Below the pieces are notes generated by a model. It ran no database searches. It had not been told where the DNA came from and worked only from the letters and a program-made list of their open reading frames with translations. From the NCBI GenBank assembly GCA_934636655.1, contig CAKUAS010000002.1, positions 133,994 through 197,993 on the forward strand: a stretch of DNA of 64,000 bases, read 5' to 3'. Origin of the DNA: an uncultured Oscillospiraceae bacterium (GTDB taxonomy: Bacteria > Bacillota > Clostridia > Oscillospirales > Oscillospiraceae). Below are positions 43,096 through 52,082 of this stretch, in pieces (position 1 is the first letter of the stretch; each line of letters begins with the position of its first letter). Position numbers and translations under genes: made by a program.

Positions 43096-44117
43096 TATTT
43101 TGCGAGGAAGATGTTTTCTTCGCCGATATCGGCCAGCGTGGGAGTGCCGCACATATTCATCGTGTCGCGCAGCTGGGAGACTATCCTGTCCATATAGACC
43201 TTGAAGCCCTCCGCGCCCTCGGCGTAGATGAAGGGAACGACGGGGCGGCCGATCAGCACGCCGTCAGCGCCCAGGGCGATTGCTTTGAACACGTCAACGC
43301 CGCTGCGGATGCCGCCGTCGACGAAGATCTTGACCTTGCCCTTGACGGCCTTTGCGATAGCGGGAAGGACCTCCGCGGTCGCCGGAGTGCAGCCCTGAAC
43401 TCTGCCGCCGTGGTTGGATACGACGATCGCGCTCACGCCGGCTTCGACAGCCTTTTCCGCTCCCTTGACCGTCATGATGCCTTTGATGATAAACGGCATG
43501 TTTGCGTAGGATATGATCTCGCGCATCTCGTCAACGGACTTTGAGCCTGCGCTGGGGCCGAGCTTTTTAAGGAAGGGAAGACCTGCGCCGTCGACGTCCA
43601 TCGCGACAGCGAATATATCGTGAGATTTTACATAGTCGAGCTTTTCAAAAACAATATCCTTGCTCCAGGGCTTTATCGTCGGAATGCCGATGCCGCCGAT
43701 TTTGGCCATTTCGTCTACTGCGTCGGGGATGAGCTCTTTAAACTCTCCGTCGCCTGTCATGGCGCAGATACCGTAGTCGGCCGCGGCGTTTACGAGCGTG
43801 CGGTTGTAGGTCACATCGTCGTATTTATCACCGTAGTGCAGGGGCAGAGCACCGAGCGGGGCGATGAAAACAGGGGCGGAGAACTTTTTGCCGAACAGCT
43901 CAAAGCTCGTGTCGGCCTCCGAGTTAGGGCACAGTGTGTCCATGTTGACGAATATCTCCTGCCACTTGTCATAGTTGCGTGCGGCGGTGTTGCCGGGGAT
44001 CTTGCTGCCCGGGCCGGGGACGCAGTTGCCGCAGGCTCTGCCGTTGCAGACGGGACAAGCCTTGCAGTACGGACCCATCAGTCCCGCCGCTTTTTTGAGA
44101 ATTTCGTTGTAATCCAT
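43095..44117 (-). CDS. Alpha-hydroxy-acid oxidizing FMN protein (LctO-like)
   Basis: 340 residues, TIM barrel. A Cys-rich start (YCKACPVCNGRACGNCVPG) precedes the barrel, as in a clostridial branch of the family. FMN and catalytic marks are FIIKGIMTVKGAEKAV (Lys), IVVSNHGGRVQGCTPA with the catalytic His, and VDGGIRSGVDVFKAIALGAD. The family oxidises 2-hydroxy acids such as lactate; the acceptor in an anaerobe is unclear, and the N-terminal cysteines may hold a metal centre. Second gene of a minus-strand unit. Confidence 0.88.
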   Translation of the reverse strand: MDYNEILKKAAGLMGPYCKACPVCNGRACGNCVPGPGSKIPGNTAARNYDKWQEIFVNMDTLCPNSEADTSFELFGKKFSAPVFIAPLGALPLHYGDKYDDVTYNRTLVNAAADYGICAMTGDGEFKELIPDAVDEMAKIGGIGIPTIKPWSKDIVFEKLDYVKSHDIFAVAMDVDGAGLPFLKKLGPSAGSKSVDEMREIISYANMPFIIKGIMTVKGAEKAVEAGVSAIVVSNHGGRVQGCTPATAEVLPAIAKAVKGKVKIFVDGGIRSGVDVFKAIALGADGVLIGRPVVPFIYAEGAEGFKVYMDRIVSQLRDTMNMCGTPTLADIGEENIFLAK

Positions 44118-44150
44118 AATTGTACCTCCTGTGTACAGCTTATATATTGA

Positions 44151-45032
44151 TCAGACACCGGTCAGGTCAAAATCCGGTATCATGTCGTCTGTTGCAGAGC
44201 ACGGCTCCTGCCAGAAGCCGTTACATATGCCTCGCTCTGTCATATACTCGACGAGCGCGTCGTTTTCCTCCACCGTGACGGTTTTCTGGAGCTCGGGGAA
44301 ACGCTCGGTGTTCGGCATGGGCGTGTACTGTGACATGAGAGAGAACAGTATATCGTCGCCGGGGAAATTACCGGCAACAAAATCTATCACCGCGCGGCTG
44401 TTGTCCGCCGCTCCGGGCAAAATGAGGTGGCGAATAAGAACGCCGGATCGGAGCATATCCTCTTCGTCGAGCTCAAACGGCCCGACCTGACGGAACATTT
44501 CGTATATTGCCGAGCGCGCGACCTCGGGATAATCGGGCGCTGCCGAGTAGCGTGCTGCCAGAGCCGAGTCCATGTATTTGAAGTCCGGCATATATATCTG
44601 TACGAGCCCCTCGAGCTTTTTCAAGCTCTCGACGCTGTCATAGCCGGAGCTGTTCCACGCGACGGGAATATCAAGCTTCGCGCGCTCAAGCGCTTTTACG
44701 ATCGCGTCGGTGTAGTGCGTCGGCGTTACGAGGTTGATGTTGTGAACACCCTTGTCCCGAAGCTCGAGGAATATATCCGAAAGCCGCTCGACGGTGACTG
44801 TCTTGCCGAGCCTTGCGCGGCTTATCTCGTGGTTCTGGCAGAATACGCATTTGAGATTACAGCCGGAGAAAAACACCGTTCCGCTGCCGTGCTCCCCGCT
44901 TATGCACGGCTCCTCACCGTAGTGCGGCGCGGCGCGTGCGACGAGCGGCAGGGAAGGACAGGCGCAGACTCCCCCCGGGAGATGTTCGGTTCTTTCTGCG
45001 CCGCAGCGGCGCGGACAGGCGTTACAGATCAT
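44151..45032 (-). CDS. Radical SAM protein, PflA/PflX-like
   Basis: 293 residues. The radical SAM cluster motif is GCNLKCVFCQNHEISR (C58, C62, C65). Another Cys group lies at the N-terminus (C3, C6, C10, then C23, C25), probably a second Fe-S or zinc site. The rest resembles the PflX/COG1313 group: NINLVTPTHYTDAIVKALE, PVAWNSSGYDSVESLKKL and IYMPDFKYMDS. Such proteins are related to pyruvate formate-lyase activases; the target is unknown. First gene of the minus-strand unit ending with the LuxR regulator. Confidence 0.85.
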   Translation of the reverse strand: MICNACPRRCGAERTEHLPGGVCACPSLPLVARAAPHYGEEPCISGEHGSGTVFFSGCNLKCVFCQNHEISRARLGKTVTVERLSDIFLELRDKGVHNINLVTPTHYTDAIVKALERAKLDIPVAWNSSGYDSVESLKKLEGLVQIYMPDFKYMDSALAARYSAAPDYPEVARSAIYEMFRQVGPFELDEEDMLRSGVLIRHLILPGAADNSRAVIDFVAGNFPGDDILFSLMSQYTPMPNTERFPELQKTVTVEENDALVEYMTERGICNGFWQEPCSATDDMIPDFDLTGV

Positions 45033-45224
45033 TTTCGGCCTCTTAAAATTATATCAAAATGTGCACATTGCCGGTTTGACACGCGTTTGCGGTGCTTGCC
45101 GGAGAGTGAAGTTGTCAAAATTGCAACAAATCAGAAAAACTTAAAAAAAGTTCATCTTTTTCGGGAAAAATGTGCTAATATATACGTGTAAAACAGATAT
45201 TTGATAACGAAACGGGATAAGATA

Positions 45225-45713
45225 ATGCTGAATATAGTTCTTCTTGAGCCGGAGATACCGCATAACACGGGTGCGATAGCGCGAACCTGCGCGGTCACTG
45301 GTGCAAGGCTCCATCTTATAAAGCCTCTCGGCTTTGATATTTCCGACAAAGCCGTCAAGCGCTGCGGCCTTGATTACTGGCATCTGGTCGATATAAGCGT
45401 ATACGAAAACTTTGACGAGTATCTCGAAAAAAACGGCGACGAGAACCTGTGGCTTGCAACGACCAAAGCGCCGCACGCGTATTTTGAGGCAGACCTCTCG
45501 ACAGAAACAGTCAGCATAATGCTCGGCAAGGAGACAGCAGGACTTCCCGAGGAGCTGCGCATGAAGTATTATGACCGCTGCATACGGATCCCGATGGTGA
45601 GCGAAGCCCGCAGTCTGAACCTTTCAAACTCGGCCGCCATTTTGGCCTATGAGGCCCTCCGTCAGCAGGGCTTCCCCGGCCTTCAGGACACAGGCTCTAT
45701 GGCCGAATCATAA
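45225..45713 (+). CDS. trmL: tRNA (cytidine/uridine-34 2'-O)-methyltransferase
   Basis: 162 residues, SPOUT methyltransferase with the SAM-binding trefoil knot. It matches TrmL throughout: IVLLEPEIPHNTGAIARTC, DYWHLVDISVYENFDEYLE, IMLGKETAGLPEELR and IPMVSEARSLNLSNSAAILA. TrmL methylates the wobble nucleotide of tRNA-Leu. The start is ATG 45225; the site before it is weak (GGGATAAGATA). A -10-like TAATAT lies at 45176-45181. Confidence 0.92.
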   Translation: MLNIVLLEPEIPHNTGAIARTCAVTGARLHLIKPLGFDISDKAVKRCGLDYWHLVDISVYENFDEYLEKNGDENLWLATTKAPHAYFEADLSTETVSIMLGKETAGLPEELRMKYYDRCIRIPMVSEARSLNLSNSAAILAYEALRQQGFPGLQDTGSMAES

Positions 45714-45741
45714 CAGTTATCTATTAATTTTTCAATACCGT

Positions 45742-45757
45742 GTCGGAATTTTCCGAC
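45742..45757. promoter_or_regulatory. Perfect palindrome before pgk
   Basis: GTCGGAATTTTCCGAC, 16 bases, just upstream of the pgk ribosome site. It could be a small hairpin or a repressor site of the glycolytic operon; no T-run follows, so it is not a normal terminator. Confidence 0.45.
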
Positions 45758-45773
45758 GGAAAGGAGCTTTATC

Positions 45774-46967
45774 ATGAATTACAACAAGAAAAGCGTGCTC
45801 GATGCGGATGTTAAGGGCAAGAAGGTGCTTCTGCGCTGTGACTTTAACGTCCCCCAGAACAAGGAGACAGGCGAGATAACCAGCGATAAGCGCATCGTTG
45901 CAGCTCTGCCTACGATAAAGTATCTGCTGGATAACGGCGCTGCCGTTATCGCATGCTCTCATCTCGGCAAACCCAAGGGCGAGTGGAAGGAAAAGCTCAC
46001 GCTCGCTCCTGTTGCAAAGCACCTTTCCGAGCTGCTCGGTATGGATGTTATTTTTGCGAAGGACATAATCGGAGAGGATGCACAGGCAAAGGCCGCAGCG
46101 CTCAAGCCCGGCCAGATCATGCTGCTTGAAAACCTCCGCTTCGATATCCGCGAGGAGAAAAACGGCGATGATTTCGCAAAGGCACTCAGCGGTATGGCGG
46201 ACATCTATGTCTCCGACGCATTCGGCACCGTGCACCGCGCCCACGCTTCCACCGCAGGCGTTGCAAAGTATCTGCCTGCATATGCAGGACTTCTCGTTGA
46301 GAAGGAGCTTTCTGTCATGGGCAAGGCGCTGGATGATCCCGCGCGTCCCTTCGTTGCAGTTCTCGGCGGCGCTAAGGTATCCGACAAGATCGGTGTCATA
46401 AACAATCTGCTTGACAAGGCAGACACCGTTATCATCGGCGGCGGTATGGCTTATACATTCATAAAAGCAATGGGTCACGGCATCGGCAATTCCCTGCTCG
46501 AGGCCGATAAACTCGACTACGCGCTCGAAATGCTCGCAAAGGCAAAGGAAAAGAACGTTCAGCTTCTTCTGCCTGTTGATACCGCTATCGGCAATGAATT
46601 CAAGGCCGACTGTGAGAAGAAGATAGTTTCCGTCGACGCTATCCCCGACGGCTGGATGGGGCTTGATATCGGACCTGAAACCGTAGAGCTTTTCTCAAAT
46701 GCCATCAAAAACGCAAAAACCGTCGTCTGGAACGGACCTATGGGAGTTTTCGAGTTTGAAGCTTTCGCAGAGGGTACCAAGGCCGTCGCAAAAGCGCTGG
46801 CCGAATCCGGCGCCGTGACCATCGTCGGCGGCGGCGACAGTGCGGCTGCCGTTGAGCAGCTCGGCTTTGCCGACAAGATGACCCATATCTCCACCGGCGG
46901 CGGCGCATCCCTCGAATTCCTCGAAGGCCGCGAGCTCCCCGGCGTTGCATGTTTGCAGGATAAATAA
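45774..46967 (+). CDS. pgk: Phosphoglycerate kinase
   Basis: 397 residues, usual length. It makes ATP from 1,3-bisphosphoglycerate in lower glycolysis. Marks: VLLRCDFNVPQNKETGEITS, SHLGKPKGEWKEKLTLAPVA, LLENLRF, YVSDAFGTVHRAHAS, LGGAKVSDKIGVINNLLDKA and the final GGGDSAAAVEQLG. First gene of pgk-tpiA-gpmI-eno. No gap gene lies upstream, unlike many Firmicutes in which gap precedes pgk. Confidence 0.96.
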   Translation: MNYNKKSVLDADVKGKKVLLRCDFNVPQNKETGEITSDKRIVAALPTIKYLLDNGAAVIACSHLGKPKGEWKEKLTLAPVAKHLSELLGMDVIFAKDIIGEDAQAKAAALKPGQIMLLENLRFDIREEKNGDDFAKALSGMADIYVSDAFGTVHRAHASTAGVAKYLPAYAGLLVEKELSVMGKALDDPARPFVAVLGGAKVSDKIGVINNLLDKADTVIIGGGMAYTFIKAMGHGIGNSLLEADKLDYALEMLAKAKEKNVQLLLPVDTAIGNEFKADCEKKIVSVDAIPDGWMGLDIGPETVELFSNAIKNAKTVVWNGPMGVFEFEAFAEGTKAVAKALAESGAVTIVGGGDSAAAVEQLGFADKMTHISTGGGASLEFLEGRELPGVACLQDK

Positions 46968-46992
46968 TGATCTCTTACAGGAGGCAAGGACT

Positions 46993-47772
46993 ATGAATAC
47001 CAAATACAGAAAAACGATAATAGCCGGCAACTGGAAGATGAATATGCTCGTTTCCGACGTAAAGCCCTTTATCGAGGAGCTCAAGCCACTCGTTCCCAAG
47101 ACTAAAAGCTGTGAGACGGTTCTGTGCGTCCCTGCGGTGAACATCGCGGCGATGCTCAAGGCCGGCAAGGAAGCAAAGGTCATGGTCGGCGCGCAGGATG
47201 TCTCAAAATTTGATAAGGGTGCGTACACGGGCGAAGTTTCCGCCTCTCAGCTTGCCGATGCCGGAGTTAAGTACTGCATCGTCGGCCATTCCGAACGCCG
47301 CCAATATCACGGCGAGGACGATCTGCTCGTAAATGCCAAGACCAGCGCCCTCCTTGAGCACGGCATAAACCCCATTATCTGCGTGGGCGAGAGCCTTGAG
47401 CAGCGCGAGATGGAGCTCACCATGGCGCACATAAACTACCAGGTGCGTGCGGCACTGAACGGCGTTGACGCTGCATCTCTGCGCCGCTGCGTCATCGCAT
47501 ATGAGCCCATCTGGGCCATCGGCACAGGCAAGACCGCGACCAGCGAGCAGGCCGAGGAGGTCTGCCGAGAGATCCGCGCTATAATCCGTGATATGTACGG
47601 CGCACGTGTCGCGCGCGGCGTGAGCATCCTCTACGGCGGCAGTATGAACGCGAAGAACGCAGCCGAGCTTCTGGCACAGCCGGACGTTGACGGCGGCCTC
47701 ATAGGCGGAGCATCGCTCAAGCCGGCGGACTTTGCGACAATCATCGCCGCAACGGGGGCAGAAAATGAGTAA
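46993..47772 (+). CDS. tpiA: Triosephosphate isomerase
   Basis: 259 residues. Interconverts dihydroxyacetone phosphate and glyceraldehyde 3-phosphate. Catalytic residues are visible: Lys in AGNWKMN (about 14), His in IVGHSERRQY (about 97), Glu in AYEPIWAIGTGKTA (about 169). The phosphate loop is ILYGGSMNAKNA. The start is ATG 46993 after GGAGGCAAGGACT; an earlier in-frame start lies inside pgk. It overlaps gpmI by eight bases. Confidence 0.96.
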   Translation: MNTKYRKTIIAGNWKMNMLVSDVKPFIEELKPLVPKTKSCETVLCVPAVNIAAMLKAGKEAKVMVGAQDVSKFDKGAYTGEVSASQLADAGVKYCIVGHSERRQYHGEDDLLVNAKTSALLEHGINPIICVGESLEQREMELTMAHINYQVRAALNGVDAASLRRCVIAYEPIWAIGTGKTATSEQAEEVCREIRAIIRDMYGARVARGVSILYGGSMNAKNAAELLAQPDVDGGLIGGASLKPADFATIIAATGAENE

Positions 47773-49282
47773 GTGCGTTCTTGTTATCATGGACGGCTTC
47801 GGCATAGCTCCGGCAGGCGGCGGCAACGCAGTGAGCCTTGCGAAAAAGCCGAATCTTGACCGCATTTTTGCGGAAAATGCCCACACACAGCTGTCCGCAT
47901 CCGGACTTGACGTCGGTCTGCCCGAGGGACAGATGGGCAACAGCGAGGTCGGACATACGAATATCGGCGCGGGCCGCGTCGTGTTTCAGGATCTGCCGCG
48001 CATAAACAATGCTATTGCCGACGGAAGCTTTTTTGAAAACGCGGCCTATGTTAAGGCCATGGACGACGCAAAGGCGGGCGGTAAGGCTCTGCATGTTCTG
48101 GGCCTTTTGTCCGACGGCGGCGTACACAGTCATATAAATCACATGTTTGCCATCCTCGATATGGCAAAAAAACGCGGGCTTGAAAAGGTCTATGTCCACT
48201 GCTTCCTTGACGGACGCGACGTTCCGCCGAGAAGCGCCGTGGAATATGTAACGAAGCTTCGCGATAAGTGCGCCTCTCTCGGCAACGCGAAGATCGCGAC
48301 GATACAGGGCCGCTTTTACGGCATGGACCGAGACAAGCGCTGGGAGCGCGTCGAGGCAGGCTACAACGCAATTGTCTGCGGCGAGGGCGCAATGAATCCC
48401 GACCCCGTCAAGGCCGTTGAGGACAGCTACGAGGCAAACGTCTCCGATGAGTTCGTAAAGCCCGTCGTCGTGTGTCCCGAGGGTATGATAAATGAGGGCG
48501 ACAGCGTAATATTCATGAACTTCCGTCCCGACCGTGCGCGTGAAATGACATGGGCGCTTACCCTGCCGGAGTTCGACGGCTTTGCGCGTAAAAAGACCGT
48601 GTTCCCTCTGAGCTATGTCTGCACCGCGCAGTACGACGAGGCGCTCACGCTGCCGATAGCCTATCCACCTGAGAAGCTTGAGAGCACTATAGGCGAGATA
48701 GTCTCGGCAAAGGGCTTTAAGCAGTTTCGCGTCGCGGAAACGGAGAAGTATGCGCACGTCACGTTCTTCTTTAACGGCGGTGTCGAAAAGCCTTGCGAGG
48801 GAGAGGAAAGATGCCTCGTTCCGTCGCCGAAGAAGTTCCCGACCTATGACCTCATCCCGGAGATGAGCGCCGTTGAAGTCGCCGACAAATGCATTGAGGC
48901 GATAAAGAGCGATAAGTACGAGATGATAGTCTGCAACTTCGCAAACTGCGACATGGTCGGTCACACCGGCGTCCTCGACGCGGCGATAAAGGCCGTCGAA
49001 ACGGTCGATACCTGCATGGGCAGAGTGTACGACGCTGCAAAGAGCATGCCCGACACCGTGCTGTGCATTACCGCCGACCACGGCAACGCCGACTGCATGA
49101 TAAACCCCGACGGAAAAATTAATACTCAGCATACTACCAATCCGGTTCCTTTTGTGGTATGCTGTGACGGTGTTAAGCTTCGTGAGGGCGGCCGCCTTTC
49201 GGATATCGCCCCGACGATGCTCGACATTATGAATATCGAAAAACCAAGCGTTATGAGCGGAAGCTCGCTGATAATCAAATAA
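47765..49282 (+). CDS. gpmI: 2,3-bisphosphoglycerate-independent phosphoglycerate mutase
   Basis: 505 residues. Converts 3- to 2-phosphoglycerate with manganese, no cofactor phosphate. Metal and catalytic marks: VLVIMDGFGIAP, the phospho-Ser in GQMGNSEVGHTNIGAG (about 62), NFRPDRAREMTWAL, and ITADHGNADCM. The ATG at 47765 lies inside the end of tpiA, with GGGGG before it. Domain order matches the alkaline-phosphatase-like enzyme. Confidence 0.96.
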   Translation: MSKCVLVIMDGFGIAPAGGGNAVSLAKKPNLDRIFAENAHTQLSASGLDVGLPEGQMGNSEVGHTNIGAGRVVFQDLPRINNAIADGSFFENAAYVKAMDDAKAGGKALHVLGLLSDGGVHSHINHMFAILDMAKKRGLEKVYVHCFLDGRDVPPRSAVEYVTKLRDKCASLGNAKIATIQGRFYGMDRDKRWERVEAGYNAIVCGEGAMNPDPVKAVEDSYEANVSDEFVKPVVVCPEGMINEGDSVIFMNFRPDRAREMTWALTLPEFDGFARKKTVFPLSYVCTAQYDEALTLPIAYPPEKLESTIGEIVSAKGFKQFRVAETEKYAHVTFFFNGGVEKPCEGEERCLVPSPKKFPTYDLIPEMSAVEVADKCIEAIKSDKYEMIVCNFANCDMVGHTGVLDAAIKAVETVDTCMGRVYDAAKSMPDTVLCITADHGNADCMINPDGKINTQHTTNPVPFVVCCDGVKLREGGRLSDIAPTMLDIMNIEKPSVMSGSSLIIK

Positions 49283-49298
49283 AAGGAGAGCACAAATC

Positions 49299-50588
49299 AT
49301 GAAGCAGTATTTTGAGATCGTTGACGTAATGGCAAGAGAGATCCTTGACTCCCGCGGCAACCCCACCGTCGAGGTCGAGGTCACCCTTGATGACGGCACC
49401 GTCGGCCGCGCGGCAGTTCCCTCCGGCGCATCGACCGGAATGTACGAGGCATGCGAGTTGCGCGACGGCGACAAGAGCCGTTACGGCGGCAAGGGCGTCA
49501 GCAAGGCTGTTGAGAATGTTAACGGCGAGATCGCCGAGGCCATGGTCGGCCTGAACGTCCTCGATCAGCCCGGCATCGACAAGATGCTCATCGAGATAGA
49601 CGGCACCCCTAATAAGTCCCGCCTCGGCGCAAACGCCATCCTCGGCGTATCGCTGGCCTGCGCACGCGCAGCTGCCGAAGCCACCGGCCAGAGCCTTTAT
49701 AACTACATCGGCGGCGTAAACGCCAAGACCCTGCCCGTTCCGATGATGAACGTCCTCAACGGCGGCGCACACGCGACCGGCTCGAATGTCGACATTCAGG
49801 AGTTCATGATCATGCCCGTCAGCGCGAAGAGCTGGAAGGAAGCGCTGCGCATGTGCGCAGAGGTGTTCCACGCCCTGAAGAAGGTCGTTCCCGCCTCCGG
49901 TGTCGGCGATGAGGGTGGCTATGCTCCGAACCTCGACTCCGATGAGGACGCGCTCAAGGCGCTCGTCGCCGCAATGGAAAAGGCCGGCTACAAGCCCGGC
50001 GAGGACTTCAAGATCGCCATCGACGGCGCAGTCTCCGACTGGTACAACGAGGACGACAAGTGCTACCACCTGCCCAAGCGCGGCACCGTCATGACCAGCG
50101 AGCAGATGGTCGATATGTGGGAAGGCTTTGTCGATAAGTACCCCATCATCTCCATCGAGGACGGCATGGGCGAGAATGACTGGGAAGGCTGGCAGCACAT
50201 GACCGAGCGCCTCGGCCACAAGATCCAGATCGTCGGCGATGACCTGTTCGTCACCAACACCGAGCGCATCAAGAAGGGCATTGCCATGGGCGCTGCTAAT
50301 GCGGTTCTCATCAAGGTAAACCAGATCGGCACCCTGACCGAGACTCTTGACGCTATCCAGATGGCGCATCGCGCAGGCTGGACGGCAGTCGTCTCCCACC
50401 GCTCGGGCGAGACCGAGGATACCACCATCGCCGATATCTCCGTCGCTGTCAACGCGGGCCAGATCAAGACCGGCGCACCCAGCCGCACCGACCGCGTCTG
50501 CAAGTACAATCAGCTGCTCCGCATTGAGGATGAACTGTTCGACGTTGCGACCTACCCCGGCATGGACGCTTTCTTCTCCATCAAGTAA
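49299..50588 (+). CDS. eno: Enolase
   Basis: 429 residues. Converts 2-phosphoglycerate to phosphoenolpyruvate; binds magnesium. Marks: AREILDSRGNPTVEVEV, VPSGASTGMYEACELRD, DEGGYAPNL, SIEDGMGENDWEGW, VGDDLFVTN, LIKVNQIGTLTET (catalytic Lys) and VSHRSGETEDTTIAD. Last gene of the glycolytic operon, ending in a strong terminator. Its leader AAAAGGAGAGCACAAATC is nearly repeated before the nitrilase gene. Confidence 0.97.
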   Translation: MKQYFEIVDVMAREILDSRGNPTVEVEVTLDDGTVGRAAVPSGASTGMYEACELRDGDKSRYGGKGVSKAVENVNGEIAEAMVGLNVLDQPGIDKMLIEIDGTPNKSRLGANAILGVSLACARAAAEATGQSLYNYIGGVNAKTLPVPMMNVLNGGAHATGSNVDIQEFMIMPVSAKSWKEALRMCAEVFHALKKVVPASGVGDEGGYAPNLDSDEDALKALVAAMEKAGYKPGEDFKIAIDGAVSDWYNEDDKCYHLPKRGTVMTSEQMVDMWEGFVDKYPIISIEDGMGENDWEGWQHMTERLGHKIQIVGDDLFVTNTERIKKGIAMGAANAVLIKVNQIGTLTETLDAIQMAHRAGWTAVVSHRSGETEDTTIADISVAVNAGQIKTGAPSRTDRVCKYNQLLRIEDELFDVATYPGMDAFFSIK

Positions 50589-50600
50589 TCAAATATCCGA

Positions 50601-50637
50601 GTGCCCGGAAGCAACAGTGCTTCCGGGCACTTTTTTG
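50601..50637 (+). terminator. Rho-independent terminator of the glycolytic operon
   Basis: GTGCCCGGAAGC / GCTTCCGGGCAC stem with a six-base loop and T6. Confidence 0.92.
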
Positions 50638-50666
50638 TTGCGCGTGGCTTTTCCACATGCTACAAT
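50638..50666 (+). promoter_or_regulatory. Predicted sigma-A promoter of the nitrilase gene
   Basis: TTGCGC (50638-50643), 17 bases, TACAAT (50661-50666), immediately after the eno terminator. Confidence 0.55.
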
Positions 50667-50698
50667 ATTTTCAGAAAGTGTAAAGGAGAGCACAGATC

Positions 50699-51619
50699 AT
50701 GAAGGATATCGCAAAAAGCTGTAAGGTCGCGCTTGTGCAGGCAGAGCCATGCATGTTCGATAAAAAGGCCTCGCTTGAAAAAACGCTTGAATATATTGAA
50801 GAAGCAGCTCAGAAAAAGCCCGATCTAATCGTTTTTCCGGAGCTTTTCATCCCCGGTTATCCAATCGGGATGAACTTCGGCTTCAGCATGGGCAAGCGGA
50901 CCGAGTCCGGCCGTGAGGACTGGAAACGCTATTACGACGCGTCCATTGTTGTAGGCGACGCCGACTTCAACGCCCTCGCCGAGGCCGCCGTGCGCGCCGG
51001 TGCGTATGTGAGCATCGGATTTTCCGAGCGCGACGCCGTTATCGGAACGCTTTATAACAGCAACGTCATCTTTGAGCCCGACGGCTCGTATAAGGTCCAC
51101 CGCAAGCTCAAGCCCACGGGAGCCGAGCGCGTCGTTTGGGGCGATGCGAATAAGGATTACTTCCCCGTGACGGAAACGCCGTGGGGGCCGATCGGCAGCC
51201 TCATCTGCTGGGAAAGCTACATGCCGCTTGCGCGCGTTGCCCTGTATCAGAAGGGCATAACGATATACATTTCCCCGAACACGAACGACAATCCCGAGTG
51301 GCAGGCGACGATACAGCACATCGCCATCGAGGGGAAATGCTATTTCATAAACTCCGATATGATAGTACGCAAGAGCTCTTATCCCGCAGACCTCAACGAA
51401 AAGGATGCCGTCGAGCGTCAGCCGGATATGGTCTGCCGCGGAGGCAGCTGTATCATCGACCCTTACGGCCACTATCTCACGCAGCCTGTCTGGGATGAGG
51501 AGACGGTAATCTATGCCGAGCTCGACATGGAGCTTCCGGCGGCCTGCAAAATGGAGCACGACGCCGTCGGGCACTACGCTCGCCCCGACGTGCTGGAGCT
51601 GACAGTTCACGAAAAGTAG
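50699..51619 (+). CDS. Nitrilase-type carbon-nitrogen hydrolase
   Basis: 306 residues. Triad: Glu in LIVFPELFIPGYP (about 46), Lys in HRKLKPTGAERVVWG (about 130), Cys in SLICWESYMPLAR (about 164). The CWE block and the K-P-T-x-x-E-R sequence are marks of true nitrilases and cyanide hydratase/dihydratase rather than amidases. It probably hydrolyses an organic nitrile; the substrate is unknown. Start ATG 50699 after AAAGGAGAGCACAGATC. Followed by a lipoprotein gene. Confidence 0.9.
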   Translation: MKDIAKSCKVALVQAEPCMFDKKASLEKTLEYIEEAAQKKPDLIVFPELFIPGYPIGMNFGFSMGKRTESGREDWKRYYDASIVVGDADFNALAEAAVRAGAYVSIGFSERDAVIGTLYNSNVIFEPDGSYKVHRKLKPTGAERVVWGDANKDYFPVTETPWGPIGSLICWESYMPLARVALYQKGITIYISPNTNDNPEWQATIQHIAIEGKCYFINSDMIVRKSSYPADLNEKDAVERQPDMVCRGGSCIIDPYGHYLTQPVWDEETVIYAELDMELPAACKMEHDAVGHYARPDVLELTVHEK

Positions 51620-51652
51620 CTAAGCCTCTGCGCAGAAAAATAGGTAAAACGT

Positions 51653-52081
51653 ATGAAAAAATTCGCAGCACTTATCCTCGCCGCGGTATGTATTCTATCC
51701 CTCGCCGCATGCTCGGCAAAGCCCGAAAAGGAAATTTGCATTTGGATGCATGATCTCAAGGCAGAGGACATCACAACAGTAAGCGTGTGGAGTATGAATA
51801 TTGACAAAGAAACGCTTACAGTCCTCTCAACAGAAAAAACAGCCGAGCTCGTATCGCTGCTCAATAAGCTGACGGACGACAGTTTTACTGAAAACAGCGA
51901 ATGCGTAGGCGGTACGCCGGAATACGGCATCGTGCTCGAAATTGAAGGAGAGTACTTTTGCATAAATCAGTCTATTGCGCCGCCGGGAGCTTTGGAGACG
52001 GAATACGGCGACAAGCTGTGGTGGATAGACAACGATGAGCTGACGAGCTTCGTAAAAAGCGTATGCGAGGTCACAGATTAA
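51653..52081 (+). CDS. Small lipoprotein
   Basis: 142 residues; lipobox LAAC with Cys20. The mature part has ITTVSVWSMNIDKETLTVLS and TAELVSLLNKLTDD, then EYGIVLEIEGEYFCINQS, a pattern like DUF5301-type clostridial lipoproteins. No clear role. It ends two bases before the 303-base hairpin repeat, which could serve as its terminator. Confidence 0.7.
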   Translation: MKKFAALILAAVCILSLAACSAKPEKEICIWMHDLKAEDITTVSVWSMNIDKETLTVLSTEKTAELVSLLNKLTDDSFTENSECVGGTPEYGIVLEIEGEYFCINQSIAPPGALETEYGDKLWWIDNDELTSFVKSVCEVTD

Positions 52082-52082
52082 C

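Noticed and set aside
47741..49474. Long open frame on the minus strand (577 codons)
   Set aside because: Antisense shadow of gpmI and the start of eno; no motif and no ribosome site.
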